A stretch of DNA of 64,000 bases from Candidatus Melainabacteria bacterium (GCA_012965515.1 DTSE01000214.1:1-64000); one strand, 5' to 3'. Counted from the first letter of the stretch, positions 24,646-34,223 are shown. Numbers and translations are program-made. The notes: generated by a model from the sequence alone, not told the origin.

Positions 24646-26277
24646 TTGCTTAAACGCGTCTTCGGGTTTCTGACGAAACTACTGCTCGGTTTCATATTCT
24701 ACGCAACACCGTTAGTAGGTATTTGGCTTGCTTCATCACTTGAAGCTTACCTGGGCGGACCTGCATGGATGGCGTGGACTGCAGGAGCACTTCTCTTTCC
24801 GATTATCCCGGGACTGTGGGAATTGCATGCATGGGCCTACCGAAAACCTGACAGCAAACCTTGGCTAACAACACTTGATAGACTCAGCTTAAAAACCTTT
24901 GTCGTGGGCTTGGCGTTTGTTTGCGGACTGCTGTCCTTCTATCCCCAAGTTGCATTTCTAGCATTGTCGACCCGCGGGGATTGGATGCTCGATGAGGTCA
25001 AAGATCCTCGAACGGAGCGTGCGCGCCGGATGTTATTCGCAGCCGCCGGTGGGTTGGAATGGCTGTATCGCGCCACCAAGAGCAATCCATACATATCTCA
25101 AATCGATTCTGAAGCAATTCATAGTACTAACCAGGCGACGCAGCAGCGTGAGAGCGAGGAAGAAAAACACGAACAGGAAGTAGCTAAAACTAATGAACAA
25201 GATGTTGATCAACAAAAGGAAGTAGAAGTTCCAAAGGAACAATCACAAGAATCGAACCAGACTGACACGGTCGATTCAACTGATAAAAATAATGAGACGA
25301 TCGCTGATAAAGATGCACAGAAGGAAGATCCGCCCAGCAAAAAAGACATTGCCGAAAAGGATAAACAAGAGTCGGCAACGGAATCGAGGTTTAGCAAAAA
25401 GTGGCCGTGGAAGGGTGTGACTCTGCACCCTGTGGTTGCCACAATGCCTGCTTCTGTGGAAACCAGCATAAAGTCGGTTGCGCAGTACATCGCCAAAAGG
25501 GAAAAAGATCCAGTTTTGCGCATCAAGGCTTTGCACGATTATGTGGCAGACAGAATCGCGTATGACACAGTGGCACTTTACTCCGGCAATTTCCCCAGTC
25601 AGAGCGCCCGAACGGTCTTTGAGACGCGAAAAGGAGTGTGTGCAGGTTACGCAAATCTGCTAACCGCACTCGCAAGTGCGATAAATGAGAAGGTAGTAGT
25701 AGTGGTTGGTGACGCCCGCGACGCTGAAAACAGCGATAAGCTTGCAGGTGGTGGTCATGCCTGGAATGCAGCGAGAATAAATGGGCGCTGGTATTTGATC
25801 GACGTATGCTGGGATGCTGGCAGCGTAACAAGGGAAACTGGATTTACCAAGAAATACAAGACAGAGTATCTGCTGACACCTCCCGAAGTTATGATCCAAA
25901 GTCATTTTCCGGATCAAGTGACATGGCAATTGTTGGATGAACCAATATCCTTGGGGGATTTTCTACGCAAGCCGATGTTAGATCCAAGCTTCCAAGCTGC
26001 CGACCTGACTTTGGTTAGACCAACAAGGGCGATAAACGAAACAGACTCCAACGCCGTCGTTATCGTGAAGAATCCAGACCTTTACTGGCTTATGGTAGGT
26101 CTCGAACAGAACGGCAAAAAGGTTGGAAGTGGCAGCTATGCCACCAAAAGTAAATATGCAAAACTTGAGCGCCCTCTGCCGGGCAAGGGGAAATATCGTC
26201 TGAACATTTTCGCCAACGAGAAAGACGAATATTCACAATATACTTTTGTCGGTGCAGTCGATTTTGTCCGTCGATAA
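24646..26277 (+). CDS. Membrane protein with transglutaminase-like protease domain
   Basis: The 543-residue protein starts at TTG 24646. The N-terminus holds three membrane segments (near residues 12-32, 42-58 and 83-105). Residues 165-255 form a Glu/Lys/Gln-rich linker, very low in complexity. Residues 275-420 are a transglutaminase-like core with Cys in KGVCAGYANLL, His in GGHAWNA and Asp in DVCWDAG, so the Cys-His-Asp triad is complete. The last 110 residues form a beta-rich domain like those of the kyphoscoliosis-peptidase group. It probably acts outside the membrane as a peptidase or cross-linker. Start codon choice is uncertain. Confidence 0.78.
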   Translation: MLKRVFGFLTKLLLGFIFYATPLVGIWLASSLEAYLGGPAWMAWTAGALLFPIIPGLWELHAWAYRKPDSKPWLTTLDRLSLKTFVVGLAFVCGLLSFYPQVAFLALSTRGDWMLDEVKDPRTERARRMLFAAAGGLEWLYRATKSNPYISQIDSEAIHSTNQATQQRESEEEKHEQEVAKTNEQDVDQQKEVEVPKEQSQESNQTDTVDSTDKNNETIADKDAQKEDPPSKKDIAEKDKQESATESRFSKKWPWKGVTLHPVVATMPASVETSIKSVAQYIAKREKDPVLRIKALHDYVADRIAYDTVALYSGNFPSQSARTVFETRKGVCAGYANLLTALASAINEKVVVVVGDARDAENSDKLAGGGHAWNAARINGRWYLIDVCWDAGSVTRETGFTKKYKTEYLLTPPEVMIQSHFPDQVTWQLLDEPISLGDFLRKPMLDPSFQAADLTLVRPTRAINETDSNAVVIVKNPDLYWLMVGLEQNGKKVGSGSYATKSKYAKLERPLPGKGKYRLNIFANEKDEYSQYTFVGAVDFVRR

Positions 26278-26296
26278 ATCAGATGTGGGATGCAGC

Positions 26297-26905
26297 ATGC
26301 GTTTTGATTCGCACCGACCTTCAAAAACCAAACTTTTTTTCTTCGCCACTCTCACCCTTTGGCTTGCAACAATCGTTCTTAGTCCTCTCTACATAGGCGA
26401 TCTGTATGGAACGTCCTTGCACTTTCAGAGTGTTTGGTTAGGTTGTTTCTTTTGGATCGTGCTGGCAGCAACAACCTGCGGTACTTGGTGTTGTTATCTT
26501 TATCTGAAAGCAACTTCGATGTCGGACAAGAGCGGAATGTTCTGGGTGAAGTTTGGTGCTTCACTCGGACTGCTTGGAATTTTCGTACTGTGGATCTTTA
26601 TCGTAGGTTATGTGGACTACTACTTTGAGACACTGCTAAGCGGTAAAGACTGCATTCACCAAGCGGTAGAATCCATCGAAATACGCAAAAACAAGAACCT
26701 TGTAATGTATTGGTGCATAGAACCTGCCCTCAGTCCATGCATCTTGATACTTGCAGTTCAGGAGCAATTGCCCTTCGGCTTAGTCATCGAGAAGAACCTT
26801 CACCACAAGAAGAGCTCAACCGACTGCACACTCTCGGTTGAAGAAAACACTGCGACTCTAAAATATGATTCGAAGACCTTCACGTTCCCGCTGGACAGAG
26901 AATGA
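26297..26905 (+). CDS. Small polytopic membrane protein
   Basis: The gene follows the transglutaminase-like gene after 19 bp and is likely co-transcribed. From ATG 26297 the protein has three membrane segments: FFFATLTLWLATIVLSPLYI, then a VWLGCFFWIVLAATTCGTW stretch, then FGASLGLLGIFVLWIFIV. An extracytoplasmic C-terminal part of about 90 residues follows, containing several Cys and a beta-rich end. No family is recognised. Confidence 0.55.
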   Translation: MRFDSHRPSKTKLFFFATLTLWLATIVLSPLYIGDLYGTSLHFQSVWLGCFFWIVLAATTCGTWCCYLYLKATSMSDKSGMFWVKFGASLGLLGIFVLWIFIVGYVDYYFETLLSGKDCIHQAVESIEIRKNKNLVMYWCIEPALSPCILILAVQEQLPFGLVIEKNLHHKKSSTDCTLSVEENTATLKYDSKTFTFPLDRE

Positions 26906-26922
26906 ATTCATGACAGCGAACA

Positions 26923-27143
26923 TTAACTGGCATTTTTATGGCGGTCTTTAAGACGCTCGTACAAGCCTTCGCACGTCTGTTTCAACCCCAGCTTGTAAAA
27001 ATCCTTCAATTCCGCCAGTTGCCGGTCCAATCGCTCTAGAAAGAATGAAGCTCTGGAACCTTCATAACGGGATCGAGTTCCTCTCCGCTAGCTATCGAGC
27101 GAAGAATGTCTATCAGTTCAATCCAGCAGCTTTCTTCGGACAT
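26923..27143 (-). pseudogene. Frameshifted small helical protein gene
   Basis: Two minus-strand frames join into one plausible product of about 70-80 residues. From ATG 27143 it starts MSEESCWIELIDILRSIASG. After a frame change near 27080-27050 it continues RASFFLERLDRQLAELKDFY and ends GLYERLKDRHKNAS at TAA 26925-26923. Each part alone lacks either start or end. The even helical character of both halves suggests a recent frameshift. Confidence 0.4.
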
Positions 27144-27167
27144 CCCGTGATTCTAACCTTCTGCTAA

Positions 27168-27356
27168 TCAAGACCTGCCAAGAAAATCTATAATGGTCTA
27201 TTCTGCCACGTCTTTAATTCGATCGTAGCTTCGCTTGTAAAAGCAGCCAATTTAGAAGGCATCAGACTATCGTTTCCGTCCGATGGTTACTACCAAGGTT
27301 TCTCCGGACCGTTTTTGTCTAAAGCGTATTTTGCTCAGAAAAGTTCGTTGAAGTAG
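27168..27356 (+). pseudogene. 5'-truncated coding fragment
   Basis: A plus-strand frame ending at TAG 27354-27356 reads like a protein end (IYNGLFCHVFNSIVASLVKA, then LEGIRLSFPSDGYYQG, then FLSKAYFAQKS). No ATG, GTG or TTG is in frame after the preceding stop. It is probably the tail of a lost gene. The family is not recognised. Confidence 0.35.
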
Positions 27357-27380
27357 CAGAAATTGTTCCCTGCAAAGGCA

Positions 27381-28250
27381 ATGATAGAAAATTGGAGCGA
27401 AAAAATCAAAGAGCTTTCTGACTCGTGGGGAGCAGGTTCGGAAAAGCATTGTGCGGCGCTGGAAAATGCTCGTGCGTTGGCACGTGAAAGCAAATTCGAG
27501 GATGCACTCACTGCGTACAGTAAGCTCTTCGAAGAAGGGCGTGATACGTCGCCGTTCATAGGAGCAAGACTTTCATATGTGCTGAGCGACATGGCAGAAC
27601 TTGGAAAAGTCTACGAGCCGGCGCTCAGAGCACTGTTGAATTTTAGAGAAGCGCACGAGCAATCCATACGCTTGGGTCAATCAGATGATCTTGTAAGGGA
27701 GGAGTGGACAGCTCTATGTCAGTACACAGACGTCAATCGCCAGATTGAGTTTTACGATTCTCTCGAAAGTGAGCCAAACAAAAACGAAGAAGTAATCACA
27801 ATTGTAAGGCGGATCATTTGGCACGAACTCATAGAGCGAAAGAGATACGACGAGTTTTCACCATCAGAATTAGCGACCTTCCTTAAGGCAATTGCTCAGT
27901 ATGCCGGTCCAACACTGTCACCGAATAGCATACTGAAGAAGGCAATGCCTGAAATGTTAGATTTCCCAGACTTCAGCGAATCTATTGCAAAGCAGACGAT
28001 TCAACAATGTGCAGCCATCTACGAATGCGCAATTGGACTCAACAAACAATCTATTGCAAAAAAGGCTTTGAAACTAGCAACTTACTACGAGAGAACAGGA
28101 AGAGCATATTCTTTCTTCGTGAACGCCGCTTACAGAGCTGGTAATAACTCAAATGCGCAGAAACTCATTGATGAGGCAAAAAGCACTCTGCCTGAGAATG
28201 AGTTCAAAACCCTCATGTATACAGCCGAAAAGCTAGGTCTTGAGCCCTGA
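27381..28250 (+). CDS. Hypothetical helical-repeat protein
   Basis: A cytoplasmic, all-helical protein of 289 residues from ATG 27381, with TPR-like pairs (ARESKFEDALTAYSKLFEEG; NNSNAQKLIDEAKSTL). No signal peptide. Probably a protein-interaction scaffold. TTG 27363 is a longer alternative. Confidence 0.5.
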   Translation: MIENWSEKIKELSDSWGAGSEKHCAALENARALARESKFEDALTAYSKLFEEGRDTSPFIGARLSYVLSDMAELGKVYEPALRALLNFREAHEQSIRLGQSDDLVREEWTALCQYTDVNRQIEFYDSLESEPNKNEEVITIVRRIIWHELIERKRYDEFSPSELATFLKAIAQYAGPTLSPNSILKKAMPEMLDFPDFSESIAKQTIQQCAAIYECAIGLNKQSIAKKALKLATYYERTGRAYSFFVNAAYRAGNNSNAQKLIDEAKSTLPENEFKTLMYTAEKLGLEP

Positions 28251-28390
28251 TAATCAATACCATTTGCCCGCTAACCAGCGCGTTATCATCCTTTCGAAGG
28301 AGCAGCGAATCGCACTGTCTAGACAGATTAGACGATATCGAAATCCACCTCTAACTACACAATTAGTGCTGTAGGGGGGAGGAGAAATCA

Positions 28391-29395
28391 ATGTCACACA
28401 TTCAGCAGTTGCTCGATAAGATTCGCGCGAAGCTGTACAGCGGCGAAGAAACCGGCAGATTGAAAAGCATGCACGATCGCATGCAGACTCGGCAAAAGGG
28501 CTCCCACCCGGACTTCTTGGATACTCACCATCCCGATGGTAAGCGCCAATCGCGTCTAGAGCATCATGCTGCAAACTTCTGGCACTACTACTATCCAGGC
28601 GAGCATCCAACCGAGGTTGTGGCCGATATGCCGCGCGGAGAACATGAATACTGGACAGAAGAGCAACACCGCCAGCTGCGCGAGCGCATGATCGATCCTT
28701 CAGGCGGTGAGGCGAAGACGGCTAGAAGCAAGAAGAAAGAAAACTACGACACAATTCAACAACACTGGATGTATGCATCAATGCTCGGCGAATTGGCCCT
28801 CGAAAAGAGCGATTATGCTGCTGCCGAGAAAAACTTCAAGCAGTTTCTTATTGAGTCCGAGAGGTCCAATGTGCCTGCACCGTTACTCGCAAAAGTGTTG
28901 AGACATCTAGCACGTTCACTTTCGGCGCAGCGCAAGTATTCCGAATTTGAAAACGTATATGAAAAAGCCCTGGCAATCGACACAGAAACCCAAGGAAGCA
29001 TCGCTCACTTTCCGGAAGAAGAGGATCTTAACCGCATAGCTTACGAATATTTGAAGGAAGGAAGAGATGAAGAAGCTAAAGAGCTATATCAGCACATTCT
29101 CGCCGTTCTCAAACGTGTGAGAGGACCGAAAAGTGCTGTTGTATCGCGCTGCTTAAATGACCTGGCCGGCATATATGCAAAGACGGAAGAATGGACAAAA
29201 GCAGAAGATTTACTGAAACAAGCAATTGAAATTTGTGAGAACGCTCCCGAAACTCTGAGCGAAGAACTAGCCACTTCAATGTACAATCTGGGCTCTCTCT
29301 ACCACAAACATGAACGTGACAATGAAGCGCAGGAATTGTTTGGACGCGCTACAGCTATTCTGGAAAAACATACTTCAGAAAACAGCTGCGCATAG
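28391..29395 (+). CDS. TPR-repeat protein
   Basis: A GGAGGAG ribosome-binding site stands right before ATG 28391. The first 115 residues are unassigned, rich in His, Arg and Trp/Tyr. Residues 120-325 carry about five TPR units, of the kinesin-light-chain-like sort with spacing near 42 residues: GELALEKSDYAAAEKNFKQF, then AYEYLKEGRDEEAKELYQ, then LAGIYAKTEEWTKAEDLL, then LGSLYHKHERDNEAQELFG. No signal peptide, so it acts in the cytoplasm as a protein-binding scaffold. Confidence 0.8.
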   Translation: MSHIQQLLDKIRAKLYSGEETGRLKSMHDRMQTRQKGSHPDFLDTHHPDGKRQSRLEHHAANFWHYYYPGEHPTEVVADMPRGEHEYWTEEQHRQLRERMIDPSGGEAKTARSKKKENYDTIQQHWMYASMLGELALEKSDYAAAEKNFKQFLIESERSNVPAPLLAKVLRHLARSLSAQRKYSEFENVYEKALAIDTETQGSIAHFPEEEDLNRIAYEYLKEGRDEEAKELYQHILAVLKRVRGPKSAVVSRCLNDLAGIYAKTEEWTKAEDLLKQAIEICENAPETLSEELATSMYNLGSLYHKHERDNEAQELFGRATAILEKHTSENSCA

Positions 29396-29444
29396 TATTC
29401 GGAACTGAATAACACGAAACAAACAATTTTTGAGAGTCACAGCC

Positions 29445-30449
29445 ATGGTTGCCCGAGTGTTGATCCCAGTTGATAATCAAGAGTGCACGGTTGCAGCACT
29501 CAAATCAGTAATGTCACGTAAGTGGCAGAAAGATACGAAGTTTTTGCTGCTCAAAATTGTAGAGGACTTCAGCACATTACTGTATGCAGATGAGATTCAA
29601 CACGCCGCTGCACTATCAGCAGAACAAGAAGAATACACGTATGAGATGCGCATGTGGCTCAATGAACTTACGGACTCATTCTCCCAGGTTTTTCCAGATA
29701 CGAAGTCGAGCCTGGAAAGAGGCAGTGTGGCTCAGCGAATTTGCGAGATTGCCTGTGAATGGTGCGCTGATTACATTGTTCTAGGCTCTCACGACAGACT
29801 CTCAAGTCATCGCTGCGCTATAAGCAGTGTTGCAGCAGATGTGGTCAAGTATTCCCCCTGCTCTGTGGAAGTGATTCGCTACCAAGAATTGCACAAACTC
29901 CTTTTGCAGGAAGGCAAGATAACCGAGAATGACATAAATGCAATTGTTCGCCCTCCCTCAAGGGTATTGATCGCAGTTGATCTCAAGTCAACCGCTGAGG
30001 GGTTGATTGACTGGGTCGGCTCGATTGGATGGCCAGAATACACTCGGTTTAAGCTAATTTCGGTGACTGAACCGCCGCATAAAGTAGAAATTTCTCACTG
30101 GCATAGAGGAGTGGGCACCTTATACACAAAAGAAGGACAGCACAACAAAATTGTTGAGTCTCATCTGCACACCCTGGAAACTCGCTTGTCGCAGGCATTA
30201 GGAAACAACATCGAATCGAATCCCGTGCGGCACGAATTGCCGTCGGAAGGCATCATTGAAGTCGCGAACGAGTGGGCGACTGACTTTTTGGTGCTAGGTG
30301 CATCCTCTTACCATACGGCAGAGGACACAAGAGTCAGCTCAACTCCATTAGAAGTTGCTGCCGCCCTACATTGCTCGATGGCGGTAATTCAAAGCAATGC
30401 AGAACGGCAGCCGATATTCTCCTGGCACAAGGAAGAACAAAACAACTGA
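29445..30449 (+). CDS. Tandem universal stress protein (UspA) domains
   Basis: Two UspA domains in one chain. The first begins RVLIPVDNQECTVAAL and ends near residue 150 with the YIVLGSHDRLS region. The second begins RVLIAVDLKSTAEGLI and ends with DFLVLGASSYHTAED followed by HCSMAVIQ. The G-x2-G-x9-G(S/T) ATP-binding signature is incomplete in both, so ATP binding is doubtful. Tandem Usp proteins respond to stress in many bacteria. ATG 29445 is preferred because domain one starts there. Confidence 0.8.
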   Translation: MVARVLIPVDNQECTVAALKSVMSRKWQKDTKFLLLKIVEDFSTLLYADEIQHAAALSAEQEEYTYEMRMWLNELTDSFSQVFPDTKSSLERGSVAQRICEIACEWCADYIVLGSHDRLSSHRCAISSVAADVVKYSPCSVEVIRYQELHKLLLQEGKITENDINAIVRPPSRVLIAVDLKSTAEGLIDWVGSIGWPEYTRFKLISVTEPPHKVEISHWHRGVGTLYTKEGQHNKIVESHLHTLETRLSQALGNNIESNPVRHELPSEGIIEVANEWATDFLVLGASSYHTAEDTRVSSTPLEVAAALHCSMAVIQSNAERQPIFSWHKEEQNN

Positions 30450-30915
30450 AAGAAATCATAGTATCCAGATCATGCACTGTTAGTGGGGGATTTCGACCCG
30501 AACCTGCTTTCTCAAACGCCACTTGTTCAGCGATCGGGTGCTGATCATGCAGTTGTGTAAAACCGCACTAAAACCCGTAAAGATTGATTTATAAATCGGG
30601 TCGAAACACCAATTTCGCAAGTATCGTGTGAATAAGAGGTTAGGGGCGAGTTAAGGCACGTGCGTTTTTTTCGGAACAAAAATTTCGTCGGATAGTCAGT
30701 TAATACTATTGCCCAAGAGATGGCTCGGGCTTGAGGTGTTTTAGCGCACGGAGAGTCCGAATCTAAATGCTGATGACAGCGGGGTTCGTAACCGCTGGCT
30801 TTAAGCTGCTTTAGAGCACTCAACTGCCTATTTTAGTTTGCAGCGGTCGCTCGCTTTGAAGCGGACGTGCACCGTTTTTAGTATCACTTGGTACAGATAT
30901 TCGAAGGGAGCATTC
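30450..30915 (+). other. Structured non-coding leader or RNA candidate
   Basis: No convincing gene is seen in this 466-bp gap. It holds an 11-bp perfect inverted repeat (TTTCGACCCGA 30491-30501; TCGGGTCGAAA 30596-30606) with further pairings inside: TCAGC with GCTGA near 30529-30546, and ACCCG with CGGGT near 30574-30601. A separate hairpin, CAGCGG with CCGCTG, lies near 30778-30798. The nested helices suggest a folded transcript or leader of the amidase gene. I tested it as a tRNA by eye and rejected that, since the loop sizes do not fit. Confidence 0.35.
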
Positions 30916-31746
30916 ATGGAATCACGCTGGCTGGCAATTGTTTCACTTATCTTTCTTCTACACATCTCTCTTCCAGTCCCAAGTTTTTCGGCCGCTTCTA
31001 GCTCGAAAAGCTCAATCAAAAGAAGCCAAAAACGAACGGTGACGAAAACCATCGTTAAGAGGACTGTTGCGACAAAGATAGCCAAAAAGAATACGGCCTC
31101 AAAGAATGCTGTTGCAGCCAAGAAAAGTCCGTATTCTGCCGCTGTCAGCCGTCGCATCACGGCAAACTTCAAGAACGGCAACGCTGCGCGATATTCGCCA
31201 CAAGATCTGGTGCGAGCTAAGGTTTTTGTGCACTATCCATTGAAGGGAGGAATTCGAAAACGTTCAGGCGCGATTCGCAACCTCGTCCTACACTCCACTG
31301 AAACTGGACGTCCCGCAGGCGCCCGAACGATAGTGCGGAGTTGGAACAACATCGGTCCCCGTCACCCCGGTGCACAATATCTGGTAGATCGCGATGGAAC
31401 CATTATCCAGACCGCAGATCCGGCATACGCAACCATCCACGTCAACGATAGAACGTCACTGGGCGGGGTCAAAAACGACAACAGCATTGGAATCGAGATA
31501 GTTCGTACCGGGAGTCAGAAATACACTCAAAAGCAGCTCACCTCACTGGTCGCACTCGTCGACTATGTGAAAGACCGATACGGTATCACTCGCGTTTGCG
31601 GGCATGGAGAAATCCAACCAAGCGATCGTACGGATCCCGTGGCATTTGACTGGGCAAGGTTCTCCAGGAGCCTTGCTTCTATCGAGCGTAATCAATTGGA
31701 CTCGAAAACAGCCTATCATCAAGAAACCGACCGCACAGATGGTTAG
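30916..31746 (+). CDS. N-acetylmuramoyl-L-alanine amidase (Amidase_2)
   Basis: From ATG 30916, with GAAGGGAG just upstream. The protein has a signal peptide (LAIVSLIFLLHISLPVPSFSA), a very basic Lys/Thr/Ala linker, and an Amidase_2/PGRP-type domain from about residue 115. Zinc-binding motifs are LVLHSTETG (first His), a middle YATIHVNDRTSLGG, and CGHGEIQPSDRTDP (second His and Asp). Such enzymes cut the amide bond between MurNAc and the stem peptide. The basic linker may hold it on the cell wall. Confidence 0.88.
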   Translation: MESRWLAIVSLIFLLHISLPVPSFSAASSSKSSIKRSQKRTVTKTIVKRTVATKIAKKNTASKNAVAAKKSPYSAAVSRRITANFKNGNAARYSPQDLVRAKVFVHYPLKGGIRKRSGAIRNLVLHSTETGRPAGARTIVRSWNNIGPRHPGAQYLVDRDGTIIQTADPAYATIHVNDRTSLGGVKNDNSIGIEIVRTGSQKYTQKQLTSLVALVDYVKDRYGITRVCGHGEIQPSDRTDPVAFDWARFSRSLASIERNQLDSKTAYHQETDRTDG

Positions 31747-31908
31747 TGATTGATAAACAGACAGATAAACCGGGCACAGGAACTAATTCTTCGATAAAAC
31801 CAATCTTGACTCAGAACGTCAAAACGATTGTAGTGAGAGAAACCGTATTCACAAATTTGCCATTTGCGGACACAATCAAGATAGACAGATTGTGCACAAT
31901 GAAAGCAA

Positions 31909-32583
31909 ATGAAATACTTTGACCCGTATATTCCGCGGTGCTCCAGCAATTTTTCAAAAGAAGGCAAGTTTCGTCTTGTTCTGTGCATTGTAGTTATCGC
32001 GATAGCTGCAATAGTGTCATCCGCTGTTGACGATCTCGGGCATGTAATGCCTGCAAAAACAATCTTTCACAGCAATTCGCTAATTTACTCAGGTCGAGCC
32101 TTCGCAGCCGAATACGAAATTGCCTGTTCGGACGACACACAAGAGAAGAGACGGCAACTGGTTTCTTGCAATGGCACGGGAATCTTCATCCACGAGTGGA
32201 ACAAATTGCGATTTCTATACGACAGCAACAAAAACCTAGAGTTCATTATCGATCCCAGTGAGAGCAGAATCTATGTTCATCCACTTAAAGAAAAAGGAGC
32301 CTATTGGCTCGATGAGGAACATTTTTTGCACGGTTTTCCTGGGCTAATTGGCTACAAACAATTAGCTGACGCCACAATTGATGGTAGAGATTGCAGTGTT
32401 TACGGCTGTGAATTTGACGAGAAACGTTATTACGATAAGGAAACTAAACTTCTGGTACTTCAAAAGGGCGGATTACCACACCGAAGATATTCCACAAGGA
32501 TGCTGAGGTATAGTGATAAGGCGTTGCCTGCCAATCTTTTCGAACTACCGTCTGGCTATAGCATAATTGATTGCACTAGATAG
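31909..32583 (+). CDS. LolA-like fold exported protein
   Basis: A 224-residue protein with an N-terminal membrane segment (LVLCIVVIAIAAIVSSAV), followed by alternating beta strands and ending in ALPANLFELPSGYSI. That ending is typical of LolA/LolB-like or DUF4412-like envelope proteins, in which a half-barrel binds lipid. It has several Cys. It may be tethered to the inner membrane. The assignment is by fold pattern only. Confidence 0.5.
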   Translation: MKYFDPYIPRCSSNFSKEGKFRLVLCIVVIAIAAIVSSAVDDLGHVMPAKTIFHSNSLIYSGRAFAAEYEIACSDDTQEKRRQLVSCNGTGIFIHEWNKLRFLYDSNKNLEFIIDPSESRIYVHPLKEKGAYWLDEEHFLHGFPGLIGYKQLADATIDGRDCSVYGCEFDEKRYYDKETKLLVLQKGGLPHRRYSTRMLRYSDKALPANLFELPSGYSIIDCTR

Positions 32584-32629
32584 CAGGTCCTCCCGTAAAA
32601 TAGAACTACCAATTTCGGAGAGAAGCCCG

Positions 32630-32989
32630 TTGAAACTCGCGCAGTTCGACAAATTTTGCCGGGACCTACCAGCAACCACCTACGTAAATCAGTGGGGCGG
32701 GTGTCATGTATGGAAAGTCGCCGACAAGGTTTTTGCAATCGGCGGACTGGACGAGGGAGAAGAGTTCTACACAATCAAAGTTAGTCCCTGGGCATTTGAA
32801 GTGCTGCAAGAGCAGCCAGGCCTGCGCCCAGCACCATATTTAGCATCACGTGGACTGAGCTGGATTCAGCACTACGAAAAGCCTGGTCTGACAGACAAAC
32901 AGTTAAAAGACTACATCAGAAAATCGTATGACTTGGTTCTCGAAGGTGTTTCAAAAAAGAAACGCCGCGAATTGGGACTACTGGAATAG
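32630..32989 (+). CDS. MmcQ/YjbR family protein
   Basis: TTG 32630 is chosen because GGAGAG lies 6 bases before it and it yields 119 residues, the usual length of the family. The sequence follows the CyaY-like MmcQ/YjbR fold: GGCHVWKVADKVFAIG, then TIKVSP, then APYLASRGLSWI and LKDYIRKSYDLV. These small proteins are thought to bind DNA; biological role is not established. The longer open frame from 32567 overlaps the upstream gene. Confidence 0.82.
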   Translation: MKLAQFDKFCRDLPATTYVNQWGGCHVWKVADKVFAIGGLDEGEEFYTIKVSPWAFEVLQEQPGLRPAPYLASRGLSWIQHYEKPGLTDKQLKDYIRKSYDLVLEGVSKKKRRELGLLE

Positions 32990-33065
32990 TCACTTATTGA
33001 GACAGTTTCAGCCACGACTTTCGCATGACCGCCGGTACCAATGACGATAACTTTCACTTGCCCAT

Positions 33066-33692
33066 TCATTTTGCCGGTACATCCTTATCAGGCTCGGTAA
33101 AGGATACGAAGTCTACCATTTCCCAAACACCATCCTTGTTTGGCTTGAAAATATCCATGCTTTGCGTTTCCTCTTCCATTACTTTCTTGCCGTCTTTGCT
33201 CAAAGTTAAATACCAGGTGATTCGTCCAACAGCAAGATCGCCTGCACGGTAGACTCTCAGCAGTTTGAAGCGGTATGTGTATTGGCGTGATTTGTCTGCG
33301 AACAGCTTTTGAAATCGAGCGCGCATGGTTTCCCAGTTCTCGGTAGGAACACCTTGATGGTCGGCTTTAATATCTTTGGAAAACAATGCGCAAGACCCAT
33401 CGAGATCTCGGCGATTGAATGCCTCAGTCCATTCTGCAAAACGTTTCTCAATTGCATCGAAGTCACTCTGCGCGGATTTCGAAACGGCAGTAGATTTCGT
33501 AGAGGTTGCGGGCTTCGGATAAGCTGCGGGTTTTGCACCGGCTGCGGTGCAGACCAGAAGTGAAAACACAACTAGACAAACCGCAAAGAAACCTTTCAGA
33601 GAATGAGCGGAAGTAATGAAGCTTCTTTTACTTAGCAAGAAAGCCTGAGCCGCGTCGTTCATAGCGTTTGTGCATTGAGATTTCAGCAGCAT
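33066..33692 (-). CDS. Exported DUF4440/SnoaL-like protein
   Basis: ATG 33692 is chosen because GGGGAGG stands 7 bases upstream; an earlier GTG at 33722 lacks this. A hydrophobic segment (GFFAVCLVVFSLLVCTAAGA) serves as signal peptide or anchor. It is followed by a Lys/Pro/Ala-rich linker and a nuclear-transport-factor-2-like domain: WTEAFNRRDLDGSCALFSKD, then WYLTLSKDGKKVMEEET, then WEMVDFVSF. The NTF2 cone can bind small ligands or act as an enzyme. No specific substrate is evident. Confidence 0.68.
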   Translation of the reverse strand: MLLKSQCTNAMNDAAQAFLLSKRSFITSAHSLKGFFAVCLVVFSLLVCTAAGAKPAAYPKPATSTKSTAVSKSAQSDFDAIEKRFAEWTEAFNRRDLDGSCALFSKDIKADHQGVPTENWETMRARFQKLFADKSRQYTYRFKLLRVYRAGDLAVGRITWYLTLSKDGKKVMEEETQSMDIFKPNKDGVWEMVDFVSFTEPDKDVPAK

Positions 33693-33791
33693 CGATAAGC
33701 CTCCCCAGCAGCGTTTCGTCACTTAGATAGTTTATACTGTGCGCTGCCACATGGAATCTAATTCCGCACTTTCCGCGACAGCTGACATCAC

Positions 33792-34223
33792 TTGCCAAAC
33801 CATAGAGCAAAGCCCGGTCCTTTCGTCAAACGCATAAGCCGAGTCTTACTGCGCTGGATAGCCACACCTTTTGCGGCATTGGCAGGATTTGGACTGGGGC
33901 ATATCGTTTGTGCCGCCTTGCACGGCGCGATATCATTTTTCAAATTTGTACCATTTGTGACCAATGTTCTTTGGATTAGCGGAGCAGTTACAGCCTATTT
34001 AGGCACCACCTGGGCCACTAGTTTCGCAGTTCGGTGTGCGCCAGCCTCGCACCAGAAAGTGCGATGGGTAGTGTTACTTTCCATTTTTGCGTTTCAGCTG
34101 CTGCAATTGTTTTCTATTCCGTCACTTGAGAATGCTATGCAAACCAAATTCGGTGCCTACGCTGTTCAAGGCTTTATTGTAGTATCGTGGTTGATGTTTA
34201 GAGCTTGGAAAAAACCGCTTTAG
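33792..34223 (+). CDS. Small polytopic membrane protein
   Basis: A 143-residue protein from TTG 33792 with about four membrane segments, including PFAALAGFGLGHIVCAALHG, VTNVLWISGAVTAYLG and VVLLSIFAFQLLQLFSI. No good ribosome-binding site is seen, so the start is uncertain. No family is recognised. Confidence 0.45.
   Translation: MPNHRAKPGPFVKRISRVLLRWIATPFAALAGFGLGHIVCAALHGAISFFKFVPFVTNVLWISGAVTAYLGTTWATSFAVRCAPASHQKVRWVVLLSIFAFQLLQLFSIPSLENAMQTKFGAYAVQGFIVVSWLMFRAWKKPL

Noticed and set aside
30720-30830. Possible tRNA around GGGGTTCGTAACC
   Set aside because: The loop after the supposed T stem has nine bases instead of seven, and no matching acceptor, D or anticodon arms can be formed.
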